Positions 14,781-22,557 of a stretch of 27,725 nucleotides of DNA are shown piece after piece. A program made the position numbers and the translations under genes. The stretch lies in assembly GCA_030149815.1 (NCBI GenBank), contig JASLHI010000031.1, positions 1 to 27,725 of the forward strand, given 5' to 3'. Within the stretch, counting starts at the first letter, position 1; each line of letters begins with the position of its first letter. Under the pieces are notes generated by a model. The model did not search any database. It was not told where the DNA came from and was given only the letters and a program-made list of their open reading frames with translations. Source of the DNA: Aquirhabdus sp. (lineage in GTDB: Bacteria > Pseudomonadota > Gammaproteobacteria > Pseudomonadales > Moraxellaceae).

Positions 14781-14818
14781 TTAGGTCATGGATAAGATCA
14801 ATCATGCAATTGACCTAA
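14781..14818. promoter_or_regulatory. Inverted repeat in the divergent TetR/ferritin-like promoter region
   Basis: TTAGGTCA (14781-14788) and TGACCTAA (14811-14818) are perfect 8-bp arms 22 nt apart. The right arm overlaps a TTGACC -35-like element (14810-14815) of the TetR gene. It is a candidate regulator site shared by the two divergent transcripts. Confidence 0.48.
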
Positions 14819-14838
14819 TTTACGCTATGAATCAGAAT
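14810..14838 (+). promoter_or_regulatory. Possible promoter of the TetR gene
   Basis: TTGACC (14810-14815), 17-nt spacer, CAGAAT (14833-14838). The predicted start near 14845 falls inside the second palindrome, which would allow autoregulation. The -10 match is only moderate. Confidence 0.4.
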
Positions 14839-14841
14839 AAT

Positions 14842-14868
14842 CCGACTATCTGTTCGGATACAAGTCGG
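14842..14868. promoter_or_regulatory. Candidate TetR operator palindrome
   Basis: CCGACTATC (14842-14850) and GATACAAGTCGG (14857-14868) form an imperfect palindrome with CCGACT/AGTCGG outer arms and TATC/GATA inner arms offset by one base. It ends seven bases before the TetR start codon, a usual place for a TetR autorepressor site. Confidence 0.48.
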
Positions 14869-14875
14869 TAACTTT

Positions 14876-15481
14876 ATGGTCAGAAAACCTACTCAGCAAC
14901 GTGCAAAAGTCACCGTAGATACCATCATCCAAGCGGGATTTATTGCGGTCGCAAAAAGTGGAATGCGAGATGCGACGACTCGCCAAATTGCTGAAATATC
15001 AGGAATTGGTGTTGGCTCTCTCTATGAGTATTTTAAAAATAAAGAAGCGATTTATGAGGCGATGAATCAACGCTTTGTTGATGACATTGTTTTGATGCTG
15101 CGTCGGCTGACGCCAGAGCTTGTTCGGTTAAATATACAGGATTTGGTGGAATTATTACTGAGGAATTTTAGCGATTTATTGCAAAAAGATAATGCAGTTT
15201 ATTTGAAATATGTGCGTTATTCGCGTTATTCCCCGCATATTGAAAGTGCGTTGATGGAAATGGCGATGCATTATGTGATGAATAATCCTAAGTATTTACG
15301 GCTAACCAATATGCCGACGATTAATTATATTTGTATTAATGGTGGAATTTATAGCATCGTGCGTCACTTGAGTTCGCCACCGCCAAATGTGTCGTTTGAG
15401 GATATGGTACAAGGTTTAAGTCGTATGACGAACAGTTATGTTGAGGCGGAGCTTGCAAGGCTGCCACAGTTTCCTGAGTGA
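14876..15481 (+). CDS. TetR/AcrR-family transcriptional regulator
   Basis: This 201-residue protein has an N-terminal TetR DNA-binding domain at about residues 10-58: VDTIIQAGFIAVAKSG, then the helix-turn-helix TTRQIAEISGIGVGSLYEYFKNKEAIYEA. The remainder is a helical ligand-binding and dimerisation domain without recognisable specificity. It diverges from the ferritin-like/monooxygenase operon across a 260-bp spacer with two inverted repeats, the usual arrangement for a local repressor relieved by the operon's substrate or a derivative. No Shine-Dalgarno sequence is apparent before ATG 14876. Confidence 0.93.
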   Translation: MVRKPTQQRAKVTVDTIIQAGFIAVAKSGMRDATTRQIAEISGIGVGSLYEYFKNKEAIYEAMNQRFVDDIVLMLRRLTPELVRLNIQDLVELLLRNFSDLLQKDNAVYLKYVRYSRYSPHIESALMEMAMHYVMNNPKYLRLTNMPTINYICINGGIYSIVRHLSSPPPNVSFEDMVQGLSRMTNSYVEAELARLPQFPE

Positions 15482-15645
15482 TTGGAGATGTGGATTTTGT
15501 AGGCTAGGATTTTTTGATCTAGTGAGAAGCTAAGGTAAATTACTTACCGCTGTTCTTCACATTGGGCCTCAGCTGGTTGTTTTGATCAGAGTAACTTTTG
15601 AGTCATAAAAAATAAGTTATTAAAGCTTTAGGATTATGAGAAGAA

Positions 15646-16050
15646 ATGGAAAAAATCATATTCGTTTTAAAGATGCTGTTTTTTGTTTTATTAGTAGTAT
15701 GGACAGTTAATTCATATATATGTATTTTTTGCAACCATCATGATGGTAATGTTGATCATTTTTCAATTGGATTTGGATTGCTTCTACAATTAATTTCTTA
15801 TTTTGCAAGTTACCTTTTTTTATTCAGATTGTTACCCACGATGGCTTATATAAGAGACTCTGTGTTTTCAAGTCGCAGTGTACGAATACTCTTTTTATTA
15901 ATAGCATGGGGTGGGTCGTTGTTTGCGTTAGATATCGTACTTGCAGGAGTACACGCCCATGAACAAGATAAATTGCAAAATGCTAAAGTTAGTTCTGTGA
16001 TCTGGAGTCAATGTGTCTTTACGATAAAACCTTGCTATAAATCATTATGA
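15646..16050 (+). CDS. Hypothetical membrane protein, probably three or four helices
   Basis: This 134-residue protein has hydrophobic segments at about 5-28, 43-64 and 80-101, a short Cys/His-containing loop after the first (CIFCNHHDGNVDH), and a polar tail with two cysteines. I recognise no family. AGAAGAA before ATG 15646 is a weak ribosome site. Its stop overlaps the end of the convergent downstream gene by six bases. Base composition is more AT-rich than in the neighbouring nadE region. The 165-nt spacer upstream shows no clear promoter or hairpin. Confidence 0.62.
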   Translation: MEKIIFVLKMLFFVLLVVWTVNSYICIFCNHHDGNVDHFSIGFGLLLQLISYFASYLFLFRLLPTMAYIRDSVFSSRSVRILFLLIAWGGSLFALDIVLAGVHAHEQDKLQNAKVSSVIWSQCVFTIKPCYKSL

Positions 16051-17136
16051 TTTGGTCGACTGACTAGCATCACGCAGCGCAGTCTCCATCATTTTCAAAG
16101 TCGCTTCACTCCCATAAAACGGCGATAGCTGGCGCTTGAGCCAATCTTGGATATAGCTTCGCTCATCTAAGAGCTGAATCACTTTAGGTGCAAACCGTGC
16201 AACTTCTGCAAGCATATGCGTACGAGTGATGCCAATATCATCGAGTAGGTCAGTCAGCGGTGTTTCTTCATACGCATCAAAGAATACATCAATTCCTGTA
16301 TAAATCAGGCGTCTGACGTATTCTGTTTGGCGTAGTCTGCGCCATTGGTCATAACCCAATACGAAGAACTCTTCGATATCGAGTGGATCAAGTCCTTCGG
16401 CAAATTGTGAAACCGACTCGTCACGAATCGCTTGCCAGAGTTGCCAAATCGCATCTCGCCAAACACTTTCATCTAATTCATTCAGTTCCGTGCAGGCTTG
16501 ATGAATCGCTTTAGAGACGGAATGTCTTAATTTTTTCTCGAGAAATTCTTCTTGAGAGCGAACCGTACTGTTGAGTTTACGGCGTATACCTGTTGCTACA
16601 CGCGAACCTAATATCGGATTATTTGAGGTTTCATCAGAGGTCAGTTGCTGCAACCAATGAGGTGATCTTTGTGCAATTTGTTGTTCTATCAGGATGAGGA
16701 CGTGATCTGACACAAATTCATGCAAAGTCGTACTTTCACTCACTTTGTTCAGCACAATTGAACGAAAGTCCTCAAGTTCAAGGATCTTATCGAGCCATTG
16801 TGCGATAGAGGTATTGCTGACTAATTCTTTGAGTTTTGGGGCGTTTTTATTTGCAGTGATATGCAGCTGTTGTGCCATTTCTCCCGATAGTGCAATGACA
16901 CCGCTACCCAGATCTAGTTCAAAAGCAAATACACGGACGACATCTTTGATGGATTGACGATCGACAACCTCGCCAAGTAACACATTTTCTGCAAGCGCAA
17001 GAAGGTTCTCTACTTCCACCGCCGCAAGATCAATCAATTGAGAACCTACTAATCGCTGCCGCAGCTCTTCTGCTTGCGCGTCAAGGAGATTCGCGGCAAG
17101 TTGTTGTGCAGCAATTTTTAGAGCCCTGTCATCCAT
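16045..17136 (-). CDS. Conserved-looking hypothetical protein downstream of nadE
   Basis: ATG 17136 gives 363 residues; GTG 17148, four codons upstream, is an equally possible start because neither has a strong ribosome site. The protein is soluble, acidic and nearly all helical, with no signal peptide and no family I can name. It contains stretches such as LRQRLVGSQLIDLAAVEVENLLALAE split by charged turns, and a basic central part (GIRRKLNSTVRS). The start lies 19-31 nt after the nadE stop on the same strand, so it is probably co-transcribed with nadE; a functional link to NAD synthesis is only suggested by that. The coding pattern is long and clean with no sign of decay. Confidence 0.78.
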   Translation of the reverse strand: MDDRALKIAAQQLAANLLDAQAEELRQRLVGSQLIDLAAVEVENLLALAENVLLGEVVDRQSIKDVVRVFAFELDLGSGVIALSGEMAQQLHITANKNAPKLKELVSNTSIAQWLDKILELEDFRSIVLNKVSESTTLHEFVSDHVLILIEQQIAQRSPHWLQQLTSDETSNNPILGSRVATGIRRKLNSTVRSQEEFLEKKLRHSVSKAIHQACTELNELDESVWRDAIWQLWQAIRDESVSQFAEGLDPLDIEEFFVLGYDQWRRLRQTEYVRRLIYTGIDVFFDAYEETPLTDLLDDIGITRTHMLAEVARFAPKVIQLLDERSYIQDWLKRQLSPFYGSEATLKMMETALRDASQSTKS

Positions 17137-17167
17137 GTGCTTATTCACTCTGAAGTTTATTTGTTAG

Positions 17168-18790
17168 TTATTCGCCTGCAGTCCAGCCATTGACTAGGGG
17201 ATAACGACGCTCACGGCTATACGCACGACCACTGATACGTGGACCAGGCGCTGCTTGTTTGCGTTTATGTTCGTTACGATCCACTAACCGAATCACATGT
17301 TGAACAGTTGCGCGCTCAAAGCCTTGTTCAACAAGCGCATCTAGGCTCATATCACGTTCAATATAACCGTAAAGGATTGCATCCAATACGTCGTATGGCG
17401 GCAGTGAATCCTGATCTTTTTGATCTGGGCGTAGTTCTGCGGATGGCGGGCGAGTGATGACGCGCTCAGGAATGACAGGAGTTTCTTCCAGCGAGTTACG
17501 GAAGTGAGCCAGCTCGTACACTTGGGTTTTATACACGTCTTTGAGTACGTCATATCCACCAGCCATATCGCCATACAATGTCGCATAACCAACTGACATT
17601 TCTGATTTATTTCCAGTGGTGAGGACTAGGTGACCGAACTTATTAGATAGCGCCATGAGTAACGTGCCGCGTGCGCGTGCCTGTAGATTTTCTTCAGTAG
17701 AATCAACAGGTGAGTCACCAAACAATGGCGCGAGTGTCTGGGTGAAGCTGTCCACGATATGATGAATTTCTGCGACATGGAAACCAACATTCAAGCGCTG
17801 GGCTTGTGCTTCTGCATCTTCGATACTCATTGCTGCGGTATAAGCGTATGGCATCATGACGGCATTGACGCGTTCTGCACCAAGCGCATCAACTGCGATA
17901 GCTAAACATAATGCTGAGTCAATTCCGCCTGAGAGACCGATAATGACTCCTGGAAATCCAGAGTTATTGACATAATCACTGACAGCGAGCACCAGTGCTT
18001 GATAGATTTCTGCAAGTTTGGGTAATGGTTTGACGGGTTCTTGAACAGCAAAATCGCGTTGTTCAAGATCAAAGTTGACCAGTAGTAATTCACTTTCGAA
18101 ACGATTTGCTTCTGCGGCGACTTGACCATCAGGATTGACGGCCAATGAACCACCATCAAACACAAGGTCATCTTGTCCACCAACCAAGTTGACTGACGCA
18201 ATCGCAATGCTATTTTCTTGTGCGCGATGAGTCAGTAATGAGCGGCGTAGTTCTTGTTTGCCAATTTGGAATGGTGACGCATTCAGCACGAGGACGAGTT
18301 CTGCACCATTTTCTTTCAGTGTCTTGATCGGTTGACGATGCCAAATATCTTCACAAATCAGCAAGCCGACTTTACGACCGCTAATTTCAAAGATCACGCT
18401 GTCAGTTCCAGCTTTAAAATAACGTGCTTCATCAAAAACACTATAGTTAGGCAGTTTTTGTTTACGATAAATGCCACGTTGTGCGCCTTGAGCAAAGACT
18501 CCCGCACTGTTAAAGCGTTTTTTGCCATCGTTGAGTGGATAGCCAACAACAATAACAATTCCTTCGATCGCGGAAATTTCGGTAAATGCGGCATTAATAC
18601 GTGTTGCAAGACTTGGGCGTAGCAGTAAATCTTCTGGTGGATAACCTGTTAATGCCAATTCAGGAAACACGATAATTTGTGCACCTTTTTCGCGTGCGGT
18701 GTTGGCTTGTTCAATAATCTTTTTGGTATTGCCCGCGATATCGCCGACAAGAAACGTGGATTGCGCTAGTGCGAGGGTTAAAACACTCAT
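17168..18790 (-). CDS. nadE: Glutamine-dependent NAD+ synthetase
   Basis: This 540-residue enzyme converts deamido-NAD+ to NAD+ using ATP, with ammonia drawn from glutamine. The N-terminal nitrilase-type amidase domain has the Glu-Lys-Cys triad: Glu44 in VFPELALTGYPPEDLL, Lys112 in RKQKLPNY and Cys146 in LLICEDIWH. The C-terminal synthetase domain begins near 270 with the PP-loop GLSGGIDS at 285-292 and continues with TGNKSEMSVGYATLYGD, a conserved NadE segment. Length and order match bacterial two-domain NadE proteins, as opposed to the short ammonia-only form. The start ATG 18790 is preceded by a short purine run. It heads a likely two-gene operon. Confidence 0.97.
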   Translation of the reverse strand: MSVLTLALAQSTFLVGDIAGNTKKIIEQANTAREKGAQIIVFPELALTGYPPEDLLLRPSLATRINAAFTEISAIEGIVIVVGYPLNDGKKRFNSAGVFAQGAQRGIYRKQKLPNYSVFDEARYFKAGTDSVIFEISGRKVGLLICEDIWHRQPIKTLKENGAELVLVLNASPFQIGKQELRRSLLTHRAQENSIAIASVNLVGGQDDLVFDGGSLAVNPDGQVAAEANRFESELLLVNFDLEQRDFAVQEPVKPLPKLAEIYQALVLAVSDYVNNSGFPGVIIGLSGGIDSALCLAIAVDALGAERVNAVMMPYAYTAAMSIEDAEAQAQRLNVGFHVAEIHHIVDSFTQTLAPLFGDSPVDSTEENLQARARGTLLMALSNKFGHLVLTTGNKSEMSVGYATLYGDMAGGYDVLKDVYKTQVYELAHFRNSLEETPVIPERVITRPPSAELRPDQKDQDSLPPYDVLDAILYGYIERDMSLDALVEQGFERATVQHVIRLVDRNEHKRKQAAPGPRISGRAYSRERRYPLVNGWTAGE

Positions 18791-18999
18791 TTTTGATCAT
18801 ATTTCCAAAGAAAGCACACTCGATTCCCAAGCGGCTGTGACTATAATTTATGTGTGCTCACTATATCGCAGGCGACTGCATTTATACACAAAATGCAGCG
18901 GAGATTTTTAGATAAATTGCGATAGTTCGGTGGTTAATTGGTTCGATATTGCACAAATTCAAGATGCTGGCTATTGGGTATGAATAGAGATTGTTTGAA

Positions 19000-19206
19000 A
19001 TGTTTAGATTAATAATCCTTCTTGTCGTTGCATTTTATGTCATTCGTTTAGTTTACCGCCGAGTTCAGCAACAAACTCCAAAAACTCTAGCCACTATAGA
19101 GTTAAAAGCATGTGCCTATTGTGGAATATTGGTTCGTGTGGACAAAATAGTCGTTGTGAATGGGCAGTTCTTCTGTTGTGCAGATCATGCTAAACGGCTT
19201 ACTTGA
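19000..19206 (+). CDS. PP0621-family small zinc-ribbon membrane-anchored protein
   Basis: This 68-residue protein has an N-terminal hydrophobic helix (IILLVVAFYVIRLVYRRV) followed by a short zinc-ribbon-like tail: CAYCG and, about 25 residues later, FCCADH. The Cys-x2-Cys...Cys-x3-His pattern with FF just before it is that of the PP0621 family, whose function is unknown. ATG 19000 is chosen over the in-frame TTG 18991 because AGAGA lies at suitable distance and the TTG adds only three residues. It stands alone between nadE and the pga operon. Confidence 0.82.
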   Translation: MFRLIILLVVAFYVIRLVYRRVQQQTPKTLATIELKACAYCGILVRVDKIVVVNGQFFCCADHAKRLT

Positions 19207-19342
19207 CGATGTTAAGTGGCAGTTAATATCTATACAAAAATGTATTTGTATCTAAAAAATCATGATCGCACTTTAATCTTGTCAACGCATAAGTTCTCAG
19301 AAATCCTTCTACAAAAATATCACATCAAAATATGTGTAAAAG

Positions 19343-19373
19343 TGTGACGAATTATGCATTTCGTCGCATTTTT
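19343..19373 (+). terminator. Hairpin with T-run in the pgaA upstream region
   Basis: A 9-bp stem TGTGACGAA (19343-19351) / TTCGTCGCA (19360-19368, one G-U pair) with an 8-nt loop is followed by five T residues. It may end the PP0621 transcript, 140 nt downstream of its stop, or act inside a long pgaA leader. The rest of the 342-nt spacer 19207-19548 is very AT-rich. A TATAAA at 19499-19504 could be a pgaA -10, without a good -35, and CACAT (19321-19325) / ATGTG (19332-19336) is a short inverted repeat. I see no gene in it. Confidence 0.6.
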
Positions 19374-19548
19374 GATGTTTGTTGTTTTTATTTGGATTAT
19401 TGTTTAGATGTTCCCTGTTGATGAGTCTTTTGGTTTTGTTGGTTGTAGTATTTCTTAATTTAATATTTTAAGTACATATTTTTAGAAAAGATTTTAAGTA
19501 TAAAGTGGTTTGGCGTTGTACGTCATTGGTTTATCTGAGTAAGCCGAC

Positions 19549-22500
19549 ATGTTTGATTTCAATTCAAATGCTGTTGCTGAAAAAAAGAAAATAACGTTTC
19601 ATTATTTTCCAACAACAATTCTGATTCTGGTCGGTTGTCTTTCTTCGACTTCGAGCTGGTCAGCATCGCTTGATAATGTGACTGCATTACGTGAGCAAGC
19701 CGTGATTTCAGCGAAATCAGGGCGGTTAGATGCAGGCATCATGATCCTCAAAAAATTGCATGAGCAGCATCCTCAAGATGAACGCGTCTTCAGTGATCTC
19801 ATCATGCTGTTGCATCAAGCGGGGCGAAATGATGAGGTCGCGCAGTTATATGATCAGCATCCCATCAGTAAAGTCGTTGATTATGCATATATCCCTTGGG
19901 TCTCTGCGTTACGGGATGCCAAGCGATTTCATGATGCCCAGCGCATTCTTGAGCCTGAAAGAACACGCTTCGGTGTTAAAGCAGAAATCTTGTATGCCAT
20001 GATTTCTGCAGAAGCCAATCAGCCACAGGTGGCTTTGGCGGCACTGCCATTATCTGATCCAAATCTTGATGCGGATGATGACGCGCATATGGCATATGTC
20101 TATCGTTTGACTGGACAACCTACAGATGCGTTGCAGCTCAGTTTAAAAGCGCGTAAAAAAGATGCCAATTCAGTATTGGCAGAACATGAAGTTGCTTTGG
20201 CTCTGTTTGATTTGAGTGTTCAACATGCTGCCAATCCAACATTAATGCCGTCTCCATCTTTTGTAGAGGATGAGGTGGTTCGAGATGTGTTGTCTCATGA
20301 TGAGCAAGTCGCAGGCGATTTTATTATTTTATTGCGCCAAGCAGGACGTAATGAGGAAATTGCACAGTTTACAGAGCAGCATTTGATTCGTCAGGTTAGT
20401 GATGACGCTTATATTCCTTGGGCATCGGCACTGCGGGATGTCCAACGATTTGCCGATGCCCAGCAAATTTTACAACCTGTGAAAGACCGACTTGGAGTCA
20501 AAGCGCAGATTTTATACGCTGCTATTTGTGCAGAAACGGATCAGGATCAAGCCGCTTTATCGGTCTTGCCCCTGACGAGTCACACACTTGATGCCGATGA
20601 CTATGCGCATATGGCCTATGTATATCGCTTGGTAGATCAGCCTGCAGATGCCCTGCAGATGAGTCTTCGGGCGCGAGCAAAAGACCCCACTTCGGCACTC
20701 GCGATACAGGAATCTGTTTTTTCATTATCTGATTTAAATTCACCGTATGCAGCCTATCAGTTGGCTTTGAAATATCCCAAATACTTTTCACAAGACACGT
20801 TGGATTACCTGCGTGTCAATGTGACTGCTCAGAATCTACGCGATGCCATTAAGGAAAGAGGTCGGCTGGAAGGGAAGGATCAAACCGCATTAAGGTTAAG
20901 GAATAAGCCTTTAAATGATGTGTTGCTTGAAATTAATCAGAATATTAATAATTTGCCTCATACAAGTCCTCAATACCTGCGTTCATTATTCGATAGAGTT
21001 TATGTGTTACGTATGCTTGATCGGATGAATGATGCGATCGATGCATATCAACATCTCCCTCCTGTACCTGCGATTCCTGATTATGTCGTGCGAGCCGCAG
21101 CTGATGCCTATTTGGCGGTTCATCAACCGAAAAAGGCCGCTGAGCTTTATCAATCTATTCTCACGGATGACTACGAAGTTCCACTGTATTTGAGTTATTA
21201 CGATGCGCTGATCGAAGAAGAAGATTACGTAGAAGCAAATCAAGTTCTAACATTACTTGCACGTGAAACGCCGACAACACGCGCCTCTCAAGTCGTAGGT
21301 GAAGGTTCTATCCCAAATTGGGAGCGTTTAGATGTTGATCAAGCTGTGGCGATGCACGCAGCATACAGCAATCACATGGCTGAGTCTGAAAATGATTTTG
21401 AAAGTCTAGCGACACGTGCGCCGCGAAACAGTGGAATTTTAGTCAATAATGCATCGGTACTGCGCTGGCGTGATTTACCTGAATCGGCCGATCGAAAAAC
21501 CTTCTTAGCGGCTGCTTATAGTCCTAATGATGCCGCGACCAGACTGAGCATTGCGAATAATGCTCAAGACATGGATCAGATTCAGCGCTGGAAAGCAGAG
21601 ATTGTTCCGCTCGCACAAGATTTACCTGATGACGTCAATGTTCAAAAAAACTATGCCTTCTTTAAGGATCGTGATCGACCTTCAATCACGAGTGAATTTA
21701 CCATCGGTGACAGTTCGGGCAATAACAACATCACTAATGTGAATGGCAGCCGAGATCGAGAGTGGATAACACGAATCAATACGCCGTGGGTGATGGATAA
21801 TTGGCGAGGATTTGTTCAACAGAGTATGCGCTGGGCTGATTTTGACACTGATAATGCGCATGATAACCGTGGTGGCGCAGGGGTTGAGTGGAGTAATAAT
21901 CGTCGCGATGCGTGGCTGTTGGTCAGTGGGCAAGCTTCAGGAAATTACACTGGGGTGAGTGGCGGTTGGTCGCAGTGGCTCAATGATCACTGGCAATATT
22001 CCTTCAATGGTTCAACCAACGCTATGGATATTCCATTGCGAGCATTAAACGCAGGATTATCTGCTAAAAGTGTCGGTGGTGGCATTAAATGGCTGCAAAA
22101 TGAGTCACGTTCTGCGTATTTCAATTTAGGCTTGATGGACTTGAGCGATGGCAATCATCGAGAAAGCATCTCTGTCGGGATGATGCAACGCTTATTGGCG
22201 GGTCCGCATTACATCACGACTGTCGGTATTGATATTAGTCATGAGAATAACTCTAAACCAGGTGGTGATTATTTCAATCCTGAGAGTTTAACCAGTGAGT
22301 CGATTTATCTGCAGCATCAGTGGATTACATGGCGTAATGATCAACATTCATGGACACAAAATTTTAGAGTCGCTACAGGGTTATCGACCGAATCTGGCTA
22401 TGGTACGGATTCAACGATTGATCTCTTATACCAGCATATTTGGCAGCTGTCTCGCACGTGGAGTCTAAACTACGGCATCTCGTGGGGCAGTCAAGCGTAT

Positions 22501-22557
22501 GACGGACAACGTGAAGGACGTATCGCAGGATTACTCGGCTTTGGGGGAGTATTTTAA
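19549..22557 (+). CDS. pgaA: Poly-beta-1,6-GlcNAc outer-membrane export porin, enlarged
   Basis: PgaA passes partly deacetylated poly-N-acetylglucosamine through the outer membrane. This copy is 1002 residues, about 190 longer than E. coli PgaA (807). A signal sequence (hydrophobic 21-38) is followed by periplasmic TPR-type helices to about residue 690, then a C-terminal beta-barrel beginning near TSEFTIGDSSGNNNI and ending GGVF with a terminal Phe. The extra length is explained by a duplicated TPR module: residues 76-222 and 250-396 align without gaps at an offset of 174 residues, about 60% identical by eye (QAGRN, AYIPW, ALRD, GVKA, DAHMAYVYRL or YAHMAYVYRL). Its stop overlaps the pgaB start (TAATG), so translation is coupled. 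Confidence 0.93.
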   Translation: MFDFNSNAVAEKKKITFHYFPTTILILVGCLSSTSSWSASLDNVTALREQAVISAKSGRLDAGIMILKKLHEQHPQDERVFSDLIMLLHQAGRNDEVAQLYDQHPISKVVDYAYIPWVSALRDAKRFHDAQRILEPERTRFGVKAEILYAMISAEANQPQVALAALPLSDPNLDADDDAHMAYVYRLTGQPTDALQLSLKARKKDANSVLAEHEVALALFDLSVQHAANPTLMPSPSFVEDEVVRDVLSHDEQVAGDFIILLRQAGRNEEIAQFTEQHLIRQVSDDAYIPWASALRDVQRFADAQQILQPVKDRLGVKAQILYAAICAETDQDQAALSVLPLTSHTLDADDYAHMAYVYRLVDQPADALQMSLRARAKDPTSALAIQESVFSLSDLNSPYAAYQLALKYPKYFSQDTLDYLRVNVTAQNLRDAIKERGRLEGKDQTALRLRNKPLNDVLLEINQNINNLPHTSPQYLRSLFDRVYVLRMLDRMNDAIDAYQHLPPVPAIPDYVVRAAADAYLAVHQPKKAAELYQSILTDDYEVPLYLSYYDALIEEEDYVEANQVLTLLARETPTTRASQVVGEGSIPNWERLDVDQAVAMHAAYSNHMAESENDFESLATRAPRNSGILVNNASVLRWRDLPESADRKTFLAAAYSPNDAATRLSIANNAQDMDQIQRWKAEIVPLAQDLPDDVNVQKNYAFFKDRDRPSITSEFTIGDSSGNNNITNVNGSRDREWITRINTPWVMDNWRGFVQQSMRWADFDTDNAHDNRGGAGVEWSNNRRDAWLLVSGQASGNYTGVSGGWSQWLNDHWQYSFNGSTNAMDIPLRALNAGLSAKSVGGGIKWLQNESRSAYFNLGLMDLSDGNHRESISVGMMQRLLAGPHYITTVGIDISHENNSKPGGDYFNPESLTSESIYLQHQWITWRNDQHSWTQNFRVATGLSTESGYGTDSTIDLLYQHIWQLSRTWSLNYGISWGSQAYDGQREGRIAGLLGFGGVF
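19774..20214 (+). repeat. Internal PgaA duplication, copy 1
   Basis: Codes for residues 76-222 of PgaA. It pairs with 20296-20736 at a fixed 522-nt offset with no gaps across the aligned part. The DNA copies have diverged at many silent positions, so the duplication is old. Confidence 0.88.
20296..20736 (+). repeat. Internal PgaA duplication, copy 2
   Basis: Codes for residues 250-396 of PgaA, the second copy of the TPR module. The 27-residue stretch between the two copies is Pro/Ser/Val rich and does not align well with sequence before copy 1. Confidence 0.88.

Noticed and set aside
11933..14807. Shared 11-mer ATCAATCATGC upstream of both minus-strand operons (11933-11943 and 14797-14807)
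   Set aside because: Many 11-mer matches are expected by chance in 28 kb, and the surrounding sequence is not shared.
20522..20791. Minus-strand ORF inside pgaA
   Set aside because: Shadow of the duplicated TPR region, without a ribosome site or protein-like features.
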